A stretch of DNA of 24,837 nt from Vitrella brassicaformis (taxonomy: Eukaryota; Sar; Vitrellaceae), in assembly GCA_001179505.1 (NCBI GenBank), contig CDMY01000598.1, positions 1-24,837 of the forward strand. The letters run 5' to 3'. This document shows positions 9,607 to 19,536 of the stretch, piece after piece. The position numbers were made by a program, and so were the translations under genes. Numbering within the stretch: the first letter of the stretch is position 1; every line of letters begins with the position of its first letter. The notes beneath the pieces are model-generated. The model was not told where the DNA came from and ran no database searches. It saw nothing but the letters and a program-made list of their open reading frames with translations.

Positions 9607-10465
9607 ATGCTCGTCGGTGGCTACGTGGCCTTCCGGCGCCCCAACGGCCGGCAAGACGGCACACTCCAGCTGTTCCGCCACAACAACGAGCTCCGGATCA
9701 TCCGGGAGAACCATCCCAACTTCTTCATCCAACTCAACCCGCCCCTCCCCCATTCTGACCGCCCCTTCCATCCCTTCTCACAGCACCACCCCTTCACCCA
9801 CCACGCCAAGCCGCACGACCCGCCAGTCCGCCACCGCATTACGTGGCACCCATGGTCATTGGGGTGGGAGACGGTTCTCATCACACACGGGCCCGTTGAC
9901 GTATCGGTGAGCTCCATGTTGAAGGAGCTGATGGTGGTTCATCGGTGGCGGGCTGTGGGCGGGTTCACCCAGTCGCCAGCAGTGGTGGTGCGTGGGTGAG
10001 TCGATGGACGGCAGATGTCGTACGCTCTGTGCCAATATGAACGTCTGTGTATGCCAGAGGTGTGCATGGCGTCGGCGGCATACTTGCTCGATCACCGCAC
10101 GCGCCACTCAATGGATGCTCGGATAAGCTGACATTGGAGTGGGCCGATGGGGAGTGTGTACAGGAGCATGTGCTGACTTCATCCAACGACCCATTCATCG
10201 CATGGATTTCCTTCGTCATCCCCCAAGGCAACCAGGACGGTACGCATTCACACTGACAGCACATCCTCATGCTGTCGTGTCGTGTGATCATCCGCTCCTC
10301 TCTTGTCTGCATGCAGTGCGCGTCACCATTTGTACCACCGAGGCGTCAGCAGCAGGTGTCCCTCAGGATGCGCCCTTCGCCCAGCGATTCACTCGGACGG
10401 CCGCCAAGGTGCGCCGCCTCCCCGGATCGATCGATTTCTTCGTGTTCGGTGTCGAGGCGCCATGA
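9607..10465 (+). CDS. unrecognised protein, abutting the previous frame (TGA-ATG)
   Basis: I do not recognise this protein. Exons 9607-9995, 10058-10239 and 10317-10465 join in phase to 239 aa. The donor at 9996 is a strong GTGAGT. The frame is convincingly coding because third positions are mostly C or G, whereas the two other open frames here give Ser/Thr- or Pro-rich noise. The product starts GGYVAFRRPNGRQDGTLQLF, contains a His/Pro-rich stretch (HSDRPFHPFSQHHPF), then a beta-rich C-terminal half (TLEWADGECVQEHVLTSS, DPFIAWISFVIPQ, GSIDFFVFGVEAP). No promoter space separates it from the preceding frame. It is therefore either the 3' part of that gene, reached by a splice I cannot identify or by readthrough, or a separate downstream ORF. 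Confidence 0.6.
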
Positions 10466-11182
10466 TCATGAAGGTGAGAGCCACACGATGGCATGATGAT
10501 GCGCGTGTGTCCTTATGTTCGTCTGTGTTAGTGGATTTGGTGCAGACACGTCGTGGGCCTTGTAGGTGGCGTGCTGGCAGATTCGTGTGCGTATTTTGCT
10601 GACTGTAGTACATGCGGATTCAGCTGTGAACGGCTCGTGCATGCCTGTGCTTTCCATCTCTGTCGCGGATGAATTTCACTCGTATGCACCTGTCGGTCTG
10701 CACACACGCGTCCGCTGATGAGTCCATCCCATTCGGCCGGACGCACCACATGCAGCCAACTTGCACACAGACCATCCCACTAAGAGCCACCCAGGAACTG
10801 CCCCGGTGGCCCTTTGCGAGCGAAGCGGGAAGAAGACTGACGAAAGAGTGCGAAAAGGGAGAAAGGAAGGCGTGATTGAGTGCATTGAGCCCAAGGTTTC
10901 ATTCATATTGATGACCGAAGCAACCACCGACGTCACACACTCGCAAACTGCACACAATGGGGCTGCCTCCACTGCAGATATGCACGCACTCATCATCATC
11001 TACATATTCTGATCTGATCCACTCATTCTTGCCGCTGCGCTGCACCCGCCAGCACGACTGTGCTCCCAACGCGAGCCCGTGGTCATCGCCGGGAGAGCCA
11101 ACTCGTCAAAGCATCTCGTCAAATCAAGAACGCGCCTCACCGCTGCGACTGTGTGGCAGCGTGGCTTGACTTGACAAGACCC
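10466..11182. other. convergent intergenic spacer
   Basis: This lies between the 3' ends of the gene at 9607 and of Bdp1. I find no frame with convincing coding character, no RNA gene and no notable repeat. Confidence 0.55.
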
Positions 11183-14082
11183 TTATCCATCCAGCAGGCT
11201 TTGCAGGAGGCCGGCGTGCTCGTCCTGTTCATGCGGCGGCTCCTGCTCCTCTGTCTTCTCGGCCCGCAGGCCCTGCTCATGGGGACGCTCATCGGCCTCT
11301 TCCTCCCCATCTGATAAACACAACAGACAGACACGGAAGCCCCTCACATGACACGCATGTCTGTCTTATTGATCCTAAGTCGGCTGTGTGCTGGCGGGCT
11401 CAGCTCACCGAGTAGGAATTCCAGGCTTCTCGCGTGGCGGTCTTTCTGCCGCTTTTGCTCGTCAAGAGGGACGATGGCACCATGCATCTGCACGGCAGTG
11501 CGGGGCACACAGACGTGACGTGAGTGACGCAGCGAGTGGGGCGGGCGGCTGCCCCGGTGTTGTGTGTGTCACGTACATACCTCTTCGTATGGTGCCCGGG
11601 TGAGCTCCCCCCTGTCACGCTTGAGTGCCTCCTCAATCTGACACAGACAGGCGGGCATACACAGACAGGCGGGGGTCGATGGGCGGCCTGCATGCGCGTC
11701 ATTGGGCCGTGCCGTCCCGTACCTTGTCGGGTGCCCTTCTCTCCTCGACTTTGAATTTGTCTTTGATCTGCTTCTCAGACACCTCGGGGAACATCGACTT
11801 GACCAACATCAGATCCGACCCAAACGTGCGCAGCGCCTCATAAAACCTGAAGGATGGATGGGCGCATCCCATGCATGGAATGGATGGGCCGGTCACAGGC
11901 ACACGGCACGGCACTGCCTGTCTGTCTGCTTCGCCTGCCCTGCCCATGGTAAGTACCTGACCTGTCGGTAGCCTCTTGTGTCCATCTGTGTGCCTTTGTG
12001 TTCTTGTAGGCCTTGTCGAAGGGTTGCACCGACCCCTGCTGCACCTCATACGCCACCCCGCCCTCATACAGCACACACTCCTCCTCAACACCCATATGCC
12101 GACCCGCACCGATCTCCCGCGTCTCCTCGTCTATCACCAACTCGCCGTCCTCACCGATGCGCACCTGGGGGGCCGCGTGGAAGCGAGGGGCGGCGGCGGC
12201 CGCCGAGGACGGCCTGGCCAGAGCCGTGCTCGTGCCGCCGTCTGAATGCCAACACACCGGCACACACACAGAGAGCTGAGATGTGGGTGGGGTGCTAGGT
12301 GTTTCGGTGGGTTGGTAGGTACCGAGCAGCCCCAGGAGTGACTTCATGCCATTGTCGTCGTCTTGTCCGCCGGACATCCCCTCATCGAGCAGCATGGTGT
12401 CTGCAGCGGACATGTCAGGTGGCGGCTTGCGGTGCTGACGAGGGGGGCTGCGGTTGGCCCGCACGATGCCCCAGATGCTGTCAGGGTCTGATGGATGGAT
12501 GGACGCACAGCAACAGCCAAGGGAGAGAGCATTCATCCGTGTGTGTGTCTTGATCTCACTCATTGTCTCTCCGTGGTGCCTTCTTACCGACTGGTTCCCT
12601 TTTGACGCGGGGTTTCTTTCTCTTGGTCTGGGGCGCATCGTCGAGGCCCTTTGTTTGCTTGATTTCCTCCGCCTTGTCCTTGTACGCCTGCCGCTGTTGG
12701 TCGGTGAAGGCCTTCCACTGGCCCGACAGCGACTGCATCACCTGCTTCTGCGTCATGCCCTCGAAACCGCTCCGATTGGCCTTTCGACGCTCCTAAGACA
12801 TCCACACACACACACACACACACACACAAAATACATCTGAGATCCCGCGGCATGTCTTTGTGAATGTGTTCTCACCGCACAGAAGACGATGAATCCCGTG
12901 AGATGCCTCTTGCGCTGCTTCTTGTGAGTCCCAGTGGGGGAGGACATGCCGCCATCCTCACCCCCCCCTGCAGCAGCAGCAGCAGCTCCGCCAGGGTAGT
13001 CGACTGCCGCCGGGTCGTACTCCTCATCGTCCTCGTCCCGCCGCCGCTGCCGCCTCTTCTTCTTGCCGGCCTTTTTGGCAGAGGGTTGTGGTGGTGGGAC
13101 CAGTGGTGGTGGTGGTGGTAGCGGTGGCCACGTGAATTCAGGGGGAATCTCCATCTGCTCGGCCTCCTGCTCCATCCCCTGCTCCTCCTCTTCGGCTTCT
13201 TCCAGGTGAGGGTAGTCACCCGCCATTTCAGCCTCAGCCATCACATCAAGAGGAGGAGGCATGTCCACCCCCGCCCCTGCAGGCCCACCTCTCTTCCGCT
13301 GGGTGGCGCCAGTGCCGGCAGCGGCAGTGCTCCGCCCCCTGGACCGCTTGGACGACCTCGCTGGTCGACTTGGGGGCATCCCGACGTCCTCATCCAGCAC
13401 CGGCAGCCCCCCCACACTCTCACTCAGCGGCACTCCTCCCCCATCCCCGATAGAATGCGCCAGCATAGGCTGCGGCGGACCTCGCTCACGCACGCTCTCA
13501 GCCCTATGTGGCCGTAGCCGCACCTCTGAAGGAGCTGAGCCTCGCCGATTGCTGCCCACCGGAGGGCTCGTCCTCATCGACCGTGTGCCCCGCTGCCCGA
13601 GGCCATCCATCGGCAGCTGGACGTCCATCTGAGGGGACATTGGTGTGAAGTGCCGGTCCGAGAAGGTGGCGAGTCTCCCGGGCTCTGTCCTGTCGGCCAG
13701 ATAGGGGACTCTGGTGAAGGACAGCGCCCTGTCGGGCCTGCTGCGGGTCGGGGGCGGGCGGGGAGGGGTGAGGGACGAAAGATGGACAGGGGGGATGGAT
13801 GAGGAAGAGGATGACGCTGCCACCGCTGGCGCAGCAGCAGTTGCTGCGGCTGCGGATGGTTCTGAAGGAAGATAACACGAGCCGACCACACACGCTGGTA
13901 TTCGCATGCATTGCTCATCTGAACGAATATCCCTACGTACCCGGCGACAGTTGATGCTCAGCCTCGGCTCCGGCCCTGTGATTGCGTTCGCCCCTGTCCT
14001 CGGCAGTGCCATTGAGCTCTCCCTGCGCCTGGAGCAGACTCAGCAGCTCTCCAAGGCCGTCATTGTCGAAATCTGTCATCAT
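11183..14082 (-). CDS. BDP1: TFIIIB subunit Bdp1 with N-terminal HMG box, 9 exons
   Basis: Bdp1 (B'', TFIIIB90) completes TFIIIB on Pol III promoters. Exons are 14082-13941, 13861-12876, 12792-12588, 12487-12323, 12241-11962, 11846-11723, 11637-11581, 11487-11409 and 11310-11183, all in phase, giving 721 aa. Residues 1-360 are mostly disordered, with Ser/Pro-rich, acidic, poly-Pro and Lys/Arg-rich runs. Residues of about 363-430 form an HMG box (KRHLTGFIVFCAERRKANRS, then VMQSLSGQWKAFTDQQRQAY). The Bdp1 core follows: PQVRIGEDGELVIDEETRE, then the extended SANT domain at about 580-630 (HRWTQEATDRFYEALRTFGS, KSMFPEVSEKQIKDKFKVEE). The tail is acidic and ends LLQSLLDG. The HMG exons share phase with the SANT exons, so one protein is the simplest reading. 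I know of no HMG box in yeast or human Bdp1. Confidence 0.9.
12803..12828. repeat. (CA)n microsatellite in a Bdp1 intron
   Basis: Thirteen CA dinucleotides on the plus strand, which is (TG)n on the transcribed sense strand, sit just upstream of the acceptor of exon 3. Confidence 0.9.
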
Positions 14083-14246
14083 GACCTGACGCAGAGGACA
14101 GCCTGTCCTTTCTGAAGGCTCTTTTTTCAAAGCCGTTCTTTCTCTTCCCACCCAGCCTCTCGCTCCAAGCTCGCAAATTTTGCGGCAGCTGAGTCGTGGT
14201 AAGCTTGGAGTGTTCGAGTGAGTGTAGATCTCGTTGTATCGTCACG
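14083..14246. promoter_or_regulatory. short shared upstream region of BDP1 and the 14247 gene
   Basis: Only 164 bp separate the two divergent start codons, so this stretch must serve both genes unless further upstream exons exist. I see no TATA box. Confidence 0.5.
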
Positions 14247-16296
14247 ATGGCATCGCCGAGCTCTTCCGGGCAAATTACTCATCCAGAGGTGAGAGCAGAA
14301 CAGCACACGACCGCACAGCGCAGAGGTGCACGGCCGGTGTGTCCCGCAGGCGTCTGTCGGTGCAACGTCGTGTCGGTATCGTGTGGGCAGCCGCGTGCTG
14401 ATGGTGTCGGACCAGAGAAGGGACGACAGGTTCCAGTGGGTGGAGGCCGAGGTGTACAAAATGGAGCCGGCCGAGGGCGGGACGCGGGTGTGCATGCGGG
14501 AGGTGGGTGGGATGGATGAGGAGTTTGAGCCGGTCGTGGTGCCACACACGACAGCGCCATTCCAACGACTCGATACTATAGACGCGGTTGGCATGGCACA
14601 CACACAGGCAGGGAGAGAGAGTGGTGCGGCATCACGGTGTACACACATCCCTCCTTGTATGTGTGTGACTGTGTGTCATCCATCAGGGATGCGATGGGTT
14701 CCATTACTTCGGCCACGTTCCCCCGACGCATACATCCCTCTGCAAAGCGTGGATGAGGTAGGCAGGCCTATCATGCAGAGGGAGGGATGGCATAGCTTTT
14801 TTCCACATCCGGGTGTGCAGGTTGATGCGGAGCGTTTCTGTGTGGACCCGAGCATCAAGCCGCGCGATGCCAAGGACCCGCTGTCCTTCCTGTTCCTGCC
14901 GCCATCCTTCATGCCCCCCCTCCCCACCGACGTCATCACCACCACACTTCTCCCCCTGTGTGGCGCGGACGCCCTCGCACTCAAGCTCAAGAGCACCCTC
15001 TGCTGCACCTCAACTTCGGTCGGCGCCGCCATCGGCTCCGCTGCGGTGTCGGCCATCGACAGCATCATCGAGAAGTGCAGCCTCACGGGAGCCATCGGCA
15101 TCGGCTACCTCCTCCGTCGGCACCTGCAGCGGCAGCCGGGTCGGGCGATGGACGTGCGTCGGCCATTCCGACTGATCCGGCTGCACTACCTGATGGTGAC
15201 GGGGGGCGACTGGCGCGGCACCGTGCCGCTGCTGCGGATGGCCAAGAGCTGTGGACGAGTGCAGCGTCTGCCCATCGAGCTGACGGGCGACGACCTGCAC
15301 CACGTGCCCAGCAAGGCCGTCATCGACAGCCGGCCGCCCAGCATCCGCCAGTACAGCCTCTTCAGCCACCGACTGGGCACCTTCATGGATCTGACGCGCA
15401 ATGCCCACGGGCGGGAGGTGCTGGGCGGGCGTGAGGTGAGAGTGCAGACGGTGCCGGTTCGATTCGATGATCGATTCGATGCCGCGGATCCCGCGTGCGG
15501 ACGTAAGAGAGGGGAGGGCACAGCACCACAGGAGAGGCAACTTGACATTGACGGTGTCTGCCGCTGTGTGTGTGTGTCTGCAGACCATCGTGACAAGTTC
15601 GGCAGCTTCCGTGAGTTGGCCATTGAGAGGTATGCAGCGACTGAAATGAGAGAACACAACACAGAAATGTGTCGTGTTGTCTGCCTTTCCGCTCCCTGCT
15701 CTTTCAGGTTGGCATTGCTGTCGTCGCATGTGGTGTCGGAGGCCGAGAATCATCTGTGGCCACTCTGGCGCGTATCGGCCGCTAAGGGGGATCGCATCAG
15801 TGCCCTGATCGACCAGCAGCGTCGTTCGTCGCTCCTGTGGGACTGTCGCACCATCAACTACTACATCGCCGGCCGCTACTACATCGCCGGCCGCGCCTCC
15901 TACCGACTCGTCATACTCTGTGGCGACGAGGAGGGCGATGACTTTGCGGCATACATCTGGATGGCCAGGTACCCTGGTGTGCGGGCATCCATCAAGCTCT
16001 ACACCACCGAGGCGCCCCGGCAGGGCGTCACTGGTCGTGCTGCCTTCCCCCGGGCAGTGGCCATCGCCCGCAACAAGATGGACCGCCCCTCCTTGGAGCT
16101 GCTGCCGGCCATTGGACATCTGACTCAGGTGCACACACGCGACACACATGAGGGGAGGGGAAGCCATGCAATGTCTGTCCACGTCTATTGCCTTTTCTCT
16201 TTCCTCCTTGGTGCGTGTCCGCATCAGACACCTCGCCGTCCCCGAGAGGCCTCGCGAGCTGTCTGTCGACCGCCTGGGAGGGCGGTGATGTCGTGA
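14247..16296 (+). CDS. unrecognised protein of about 510 aa, 7 exons
   Basis: I do not recognise this protein. Proposed exons are 14247-14288, 14350-14623, 14687-14757, 14821-15430, 15584-15629, 15708-16128 and 16228-16296 (510 aa). The main exon at 14821 and the exon at 15708 have clear coding bias. The N-terminal part (RVGSRVLMVSDQ, FQWVEAEVYKMEP) has the look of a small beta-barrel such as a Tudor or chromo-barrel domain, but this is only a pattern guess. The middle has an Ala/Gly-rich helical stretch (SVGAAIGSAAVSAIDSIIEK) that could be a membrane hairpin or packed helix. The C-terminal part includes a doubled YYIAGR. The donors at 14624 and 15431 were chosen only because they restore phase. 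Several introns contain no stop in frame, so intron retention would also be translatable. Confidence 0.72.
15858..15893 (+). repeat. 18-bp coding tandem duplication (YYIAGR twice)
   Basis: TACTACATCGCCGGCCGC occurs twice in a row and encodes YYIAGR-YYIAGR in the C-terminal part of the 14247 gene. The copies are identical, suggesting a recent slip. Confidence 0.9.
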
Positions 16297-16794
16297 GGGG
16301 CGTTGTGAATCGGCCGGCATTGGGGGGCGGGTGGCTGACTTGAATCGACAGATGGGTGAGTGCAGGTGTGTGGCTACTTGTGCAAGGATGCATGGCGTGT
16401 ATTCACTGTTTTCCCAATTCTCGATTGGCCGTCCGTACGAGATGAGTGGCAGTCACACCATCCAATCATTCCAGCCACGGCACACACAACATACACACAC
16501 ACAGACACACAGACAGACAGAGAGGGGAGGGGAGAGGGCAGAGGATAGTATGATTGATACACACATACACCCAGTCAGCAGTGGATTGGGTTATCGCCAT
16601 TGCCGTCCCACCCACCCTTTGAGTGAGCCACCCTGTCATGCACACAGACCAGCCCACCATGCAATTAATGCATGCAGATCTTTGTGTATTGGATGACCAA
16701 CCGTGAGATGGGCTTGGCTCGTACAGAATTGTGGACGTCTATGAGTCAGGAATGGCATGCCATGGATGCTGCTGATGAGTACTCGAGCTGACAG

Positions 16795-16810
16795 CGTACG
16801 TACGTACGTG
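16795..16810. repeat. (TACG)n palindromic microsatellite
   Basis: CGTACGTACGTACGTG is a self-complementary tetranucleotide repeat in the convergent spacer. Confidence 0.85.
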
Positions 16811-18197
16811 CAGGGGCTCGGTGTTTCTGGCTGGGCGAAGATGGGGATTCTCCTCCCACTTGTGCAGTGGAGGTATGGTGGTGTGTACCTATAAGGACTG
16901 ACTGACTGACTGGATCGCTGCCTGCTTTCTCCAATGCTGATCGGTCATTCGAGCGTTTCGTTCATCCATTGGTTCATCTGGCTGGCCACGATTCGCACAC
17001 ACATGTCCACCTACCTAGCTAGCTAGCAGCCTACCTACCTGTCGGTCTGTCCGTCCAACAAAGACCCCACAACACACACTAGAGAGGCATCACACACACA
17101 ACACACCACACACCATACGCAACACACAACACACCGATGCACGAACGATCAGTCAGCGTCACGGGTGTCGCCGCCGCACTTAACGACTAATTCAAATCAC
17201 CCATAAAACATCACATAGCCACCACCAGCACACCCATCAGCTCACAGCACTTCACGTGCACCCCACGCAGCACCAACACACATCTTCGACAGAGAGACAG
17301 ACAGGGAGGGACACACAACACAACGCCCACAGACAGGCAGACAGAACACCCCGGGTGCAGTGCAGCGTTGCTTGGCCGCCGCTCTCTGCTGGCGTGTGTC
17401 TCGCCTTCGACCAATCAAGTCCGTCGTACGCACACATACACGCGTTCACAGAGTTACTGGCACCAACATAGACATACGGATGCACACAAGGAAGGGTGAA
17501 GAAATACGGCGTGACCGCACAGACAGATGTGATGTGGGCTGGCGGGGCTGGCCGGGGAGAGGAGAGTCGTACAAAACATACATCGGCAATGTATGTAATG
17601 TTGTGTGCACAGCTGGGCCGGCTTGGAAGCGTGTAGTAAGACACATAGACACACAGACGTGTAGACAGACGTATGAATCAACCAAAGTAAGTATCCAGCC
17701 AAAGATCGAAAGCATGCAGCCAAAGATTGGGACCAAAGCGCTGCCTTGCCTGTCTGTGTTGTCTGGCGAGAAGATAGACACACACGTACGACACGTAGAC
17801 CGATCCGATAAAGAAAGAGAGAGCACCCTACCCTACAGCTTGCAACAACAGAAGACCGAGAGGGCCCTGCAGTCAGTCAACCAACCTTACACAGACTAGG
17901 AGCACCACGCAGACCACCCCCCCACACCCACCCAGCCCCGGCAAGAGACCCAACCACCGCCAAAACACTACGTAACGAGTCGCTCCTCCACTCGCTCAGT
18001 GTCGTCATGGAAGGCCTGACGGTACATTCAGCCACTGCGTAAAAATACCGAGGGGCTGGCTGGCCTGGCTGATGGCTGGATAGCAGATAGACAGACAAAC
18101 AGAACAGACAGACTGCTTAAGCAGGCAGGCATGCAGGCAGGCGAGGGCGAGAGAGGGAGGAAGGGATACATGGGTACGAAAGACATGCAGAAAGACG

Positions 18198-18217
18198 GAC
18201 AGACAGACAGACAGACA
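18198..18217. repeat. (GACA)n microsatellite
   Basis: Five tandem GACA copies near the end of the convergent spacer. Confidence 0.85.
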
Positions 18218-18542
18218 ATAAAGTAGAGTCAGGTAGGGTAGAGAGGAGACAGATGTACGTCTTGGGCGGACTTGACCAACCGTGTGTATTTCCGCCCATC
18301 TATCTGATCCTGCAGGTGAGTGACACTTTAGCCACACCGCCCTTCATCACCGACTCGTGATACCAAAATAGCTGGGTGGGCTCTCTCCCCACAGTACGCA
18401 AACGTGCCCAATGAGCTCACTTCGACCATCACATGAGCCCCTGCAGGGCCCTGCAACCACACAGACAATCACACCCCCTTTTACACATACACAGTCGTCC
18501 CGTGCACTTTCCCCTTCCACGCACCCCTACCTGACCTGGTCA

Positions 18543-19130
18543 TCAAAGCCCCGTGATGGAGGGAATCTGAATCGGCTCCGCCTCGGTATTCATCCTCTCC
18601 CAGCTCAGGGCGGCAAGACGGGGATTCTTGACGCTTCTGGTCTTCTTGTCGACATGCCGGGGAGTCAGCGGCAAAAACGACGACGGAGGAGCGGTCGACT
18701 TGGAGCCGTTGCTGACGGACGACGGCATGGGGACGGGCTTCATGAGCGAGCGGAGATGGAGCGGCGAGTCACCCTCGCTCTGCGTCTTGCCCAGGTCGAT
18801 GCTGCTGCTGTTAGAGGGAGAAGCCGGCTGCAGCGGACACAAAAACAGGCAGACACACGGTAAGCATTGTGTTAATTGCATCGTGGGTGGCTCTGTCTAT
18901 CGCTCGTAGTTTTTAGTGTACTTATGTACCTGCGGAACGGGATGGCTCTCGATGACAACGTCGACCTTGCCGGGCCAGTCGTGCGCATCGTCCTCGCCCT
19001 CGTGGCTGAGCTCCGACGTCAAATTCAGCACATCCGTGGCGTCGCCAAAGGCACTCTCCCACTCGTCCACCAGATGCACTGGCCTCTCACAGCAGACACT
19101 CTTCATCCCTTCACAGCTGCAATCGGGCAT
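18543..19130 (-). CDS. small unrecognised protein, at least 2 exons
   Basis: I do not recognise this protein. Exons 19130-18930 and 18827-18543 join at a clean phase-0 junction (CCGCAG|GTACAT ... CTGCAG|CCGGCT) and give at least 161 aa. The first exon is Cys-containing and acidic (MPDCSCEGMKSVCCERPVHL, DEWESAFGDATDVLNLTSEL). The second is Ser/Pro-rich and probably disordered, with a basic patch (RHVDKKTRSVKNPRLAALSW). The frame is open upstream to about 19238, and that extension also looks coding (FHDFPKCELSLQIFPRSVRH). A hydrophobic first exon starting at ATG 19361 (MSEARVLLVSCGTFFLSVVP) could be joined to it by a 51-nt GT-AG intron. If so, the protein would carry a signal peptide or membrane anchor. 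The start is therefore uncertain. Confidence 0.55.
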
Positions 19131-19536
19131 GCCGGCCCCACGCTGCTGCACCACCAAATGACGAACCGAGCGCGGGAAGATCTGCAGACTAAGCTCGCAC
19201 TTAGGGAAATCGTGAAACCGCTCTCTCAAGAGCTCCGTTCAAATGATGCTTGCGGAGTCTGTGAGAGAGAGCTACTGTTGAATGAGCAGCTCAGCAGCAA
19301 AAGGCACAACCGACAAGAAAAAGGTACCGCAGGAAACGAGAAGGACCCTCGCCTCACTCATCGCCTCCCTGTACCCCGTGTGTGTTCAGACAGGCCACTA
19401 AGGCATCGCTCGAATCGTGTGGACGCAGCAACGGTTCTCAGCCTCTTCGAGCCGACACTCGAGTGAAAGCCGGGCACCACCCATCATCACTGCCTCCGCC
19501 CTGCTCAGCAAGGACAACAGAGCCCCCCAATCCTCG
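19131..19536. promoter_or_regulatory. divergent region between the 18543 and 19537 genes
   Basis: Promoters for both genes must lie here, but it may also contain N-terminal coding sequence of the minus-strand gene (19361 to 19131). The plus-strand frame of the 19537 gene is open to about 19417 without an ATG. Confidence 0.45.

Larger units (their letters stand above)
16297..18542. other. large convergent intergenic spacer, simple repeats
   Basis: This 2.2 kb lies between the 3' ends of the 14247 gene (+) and the 18543 gene (-). It holds ACACAC patches (16490-16512, 17090-17140), a TACG repeat at 16795-16810, TAGC/CTAC patches at 17010-17040, and AGAC/CAGG runs at 18100-18220. Open frames here are repeat products rich in Cys, Ser, Val or Thr. 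No gene or structured RNA is recognisable. Confidence 0.6.

Noticed and set aside
13206-13632. Plus-strand ORFs opposite the large Bdp1 exon
   Set aside because: They are shadows of the minus-strand exon and have no splice or start context.
15440-15480. tRNA-like T-loop motif GGTTCGATTC
   Set aside because: The surrounding sequence does not fold into a cloverleaf with matching acceptor and anticodon stems. It lies inside an intron with a short GATTCGAT repeat.
14326-16296. One continuous 656-codon ORF without introns
   Set aside because: Parts of it (for example 15440-15583 and 15630-15707) lose coding bias and are bounded by good GT/AG sites. Spliced exons of the same region keep phase and give smoother protein sequence. 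The frame also opens at a non-ATG codon.
17360-17899. Plus-strand ORF of 179 codons in the large spacer
   Set aside because: It starts without a convincing context and its product is Thr/Arg/Cys-rich, derived from ACAC/AGAC repeats. No homology or exon structure was recognisable.
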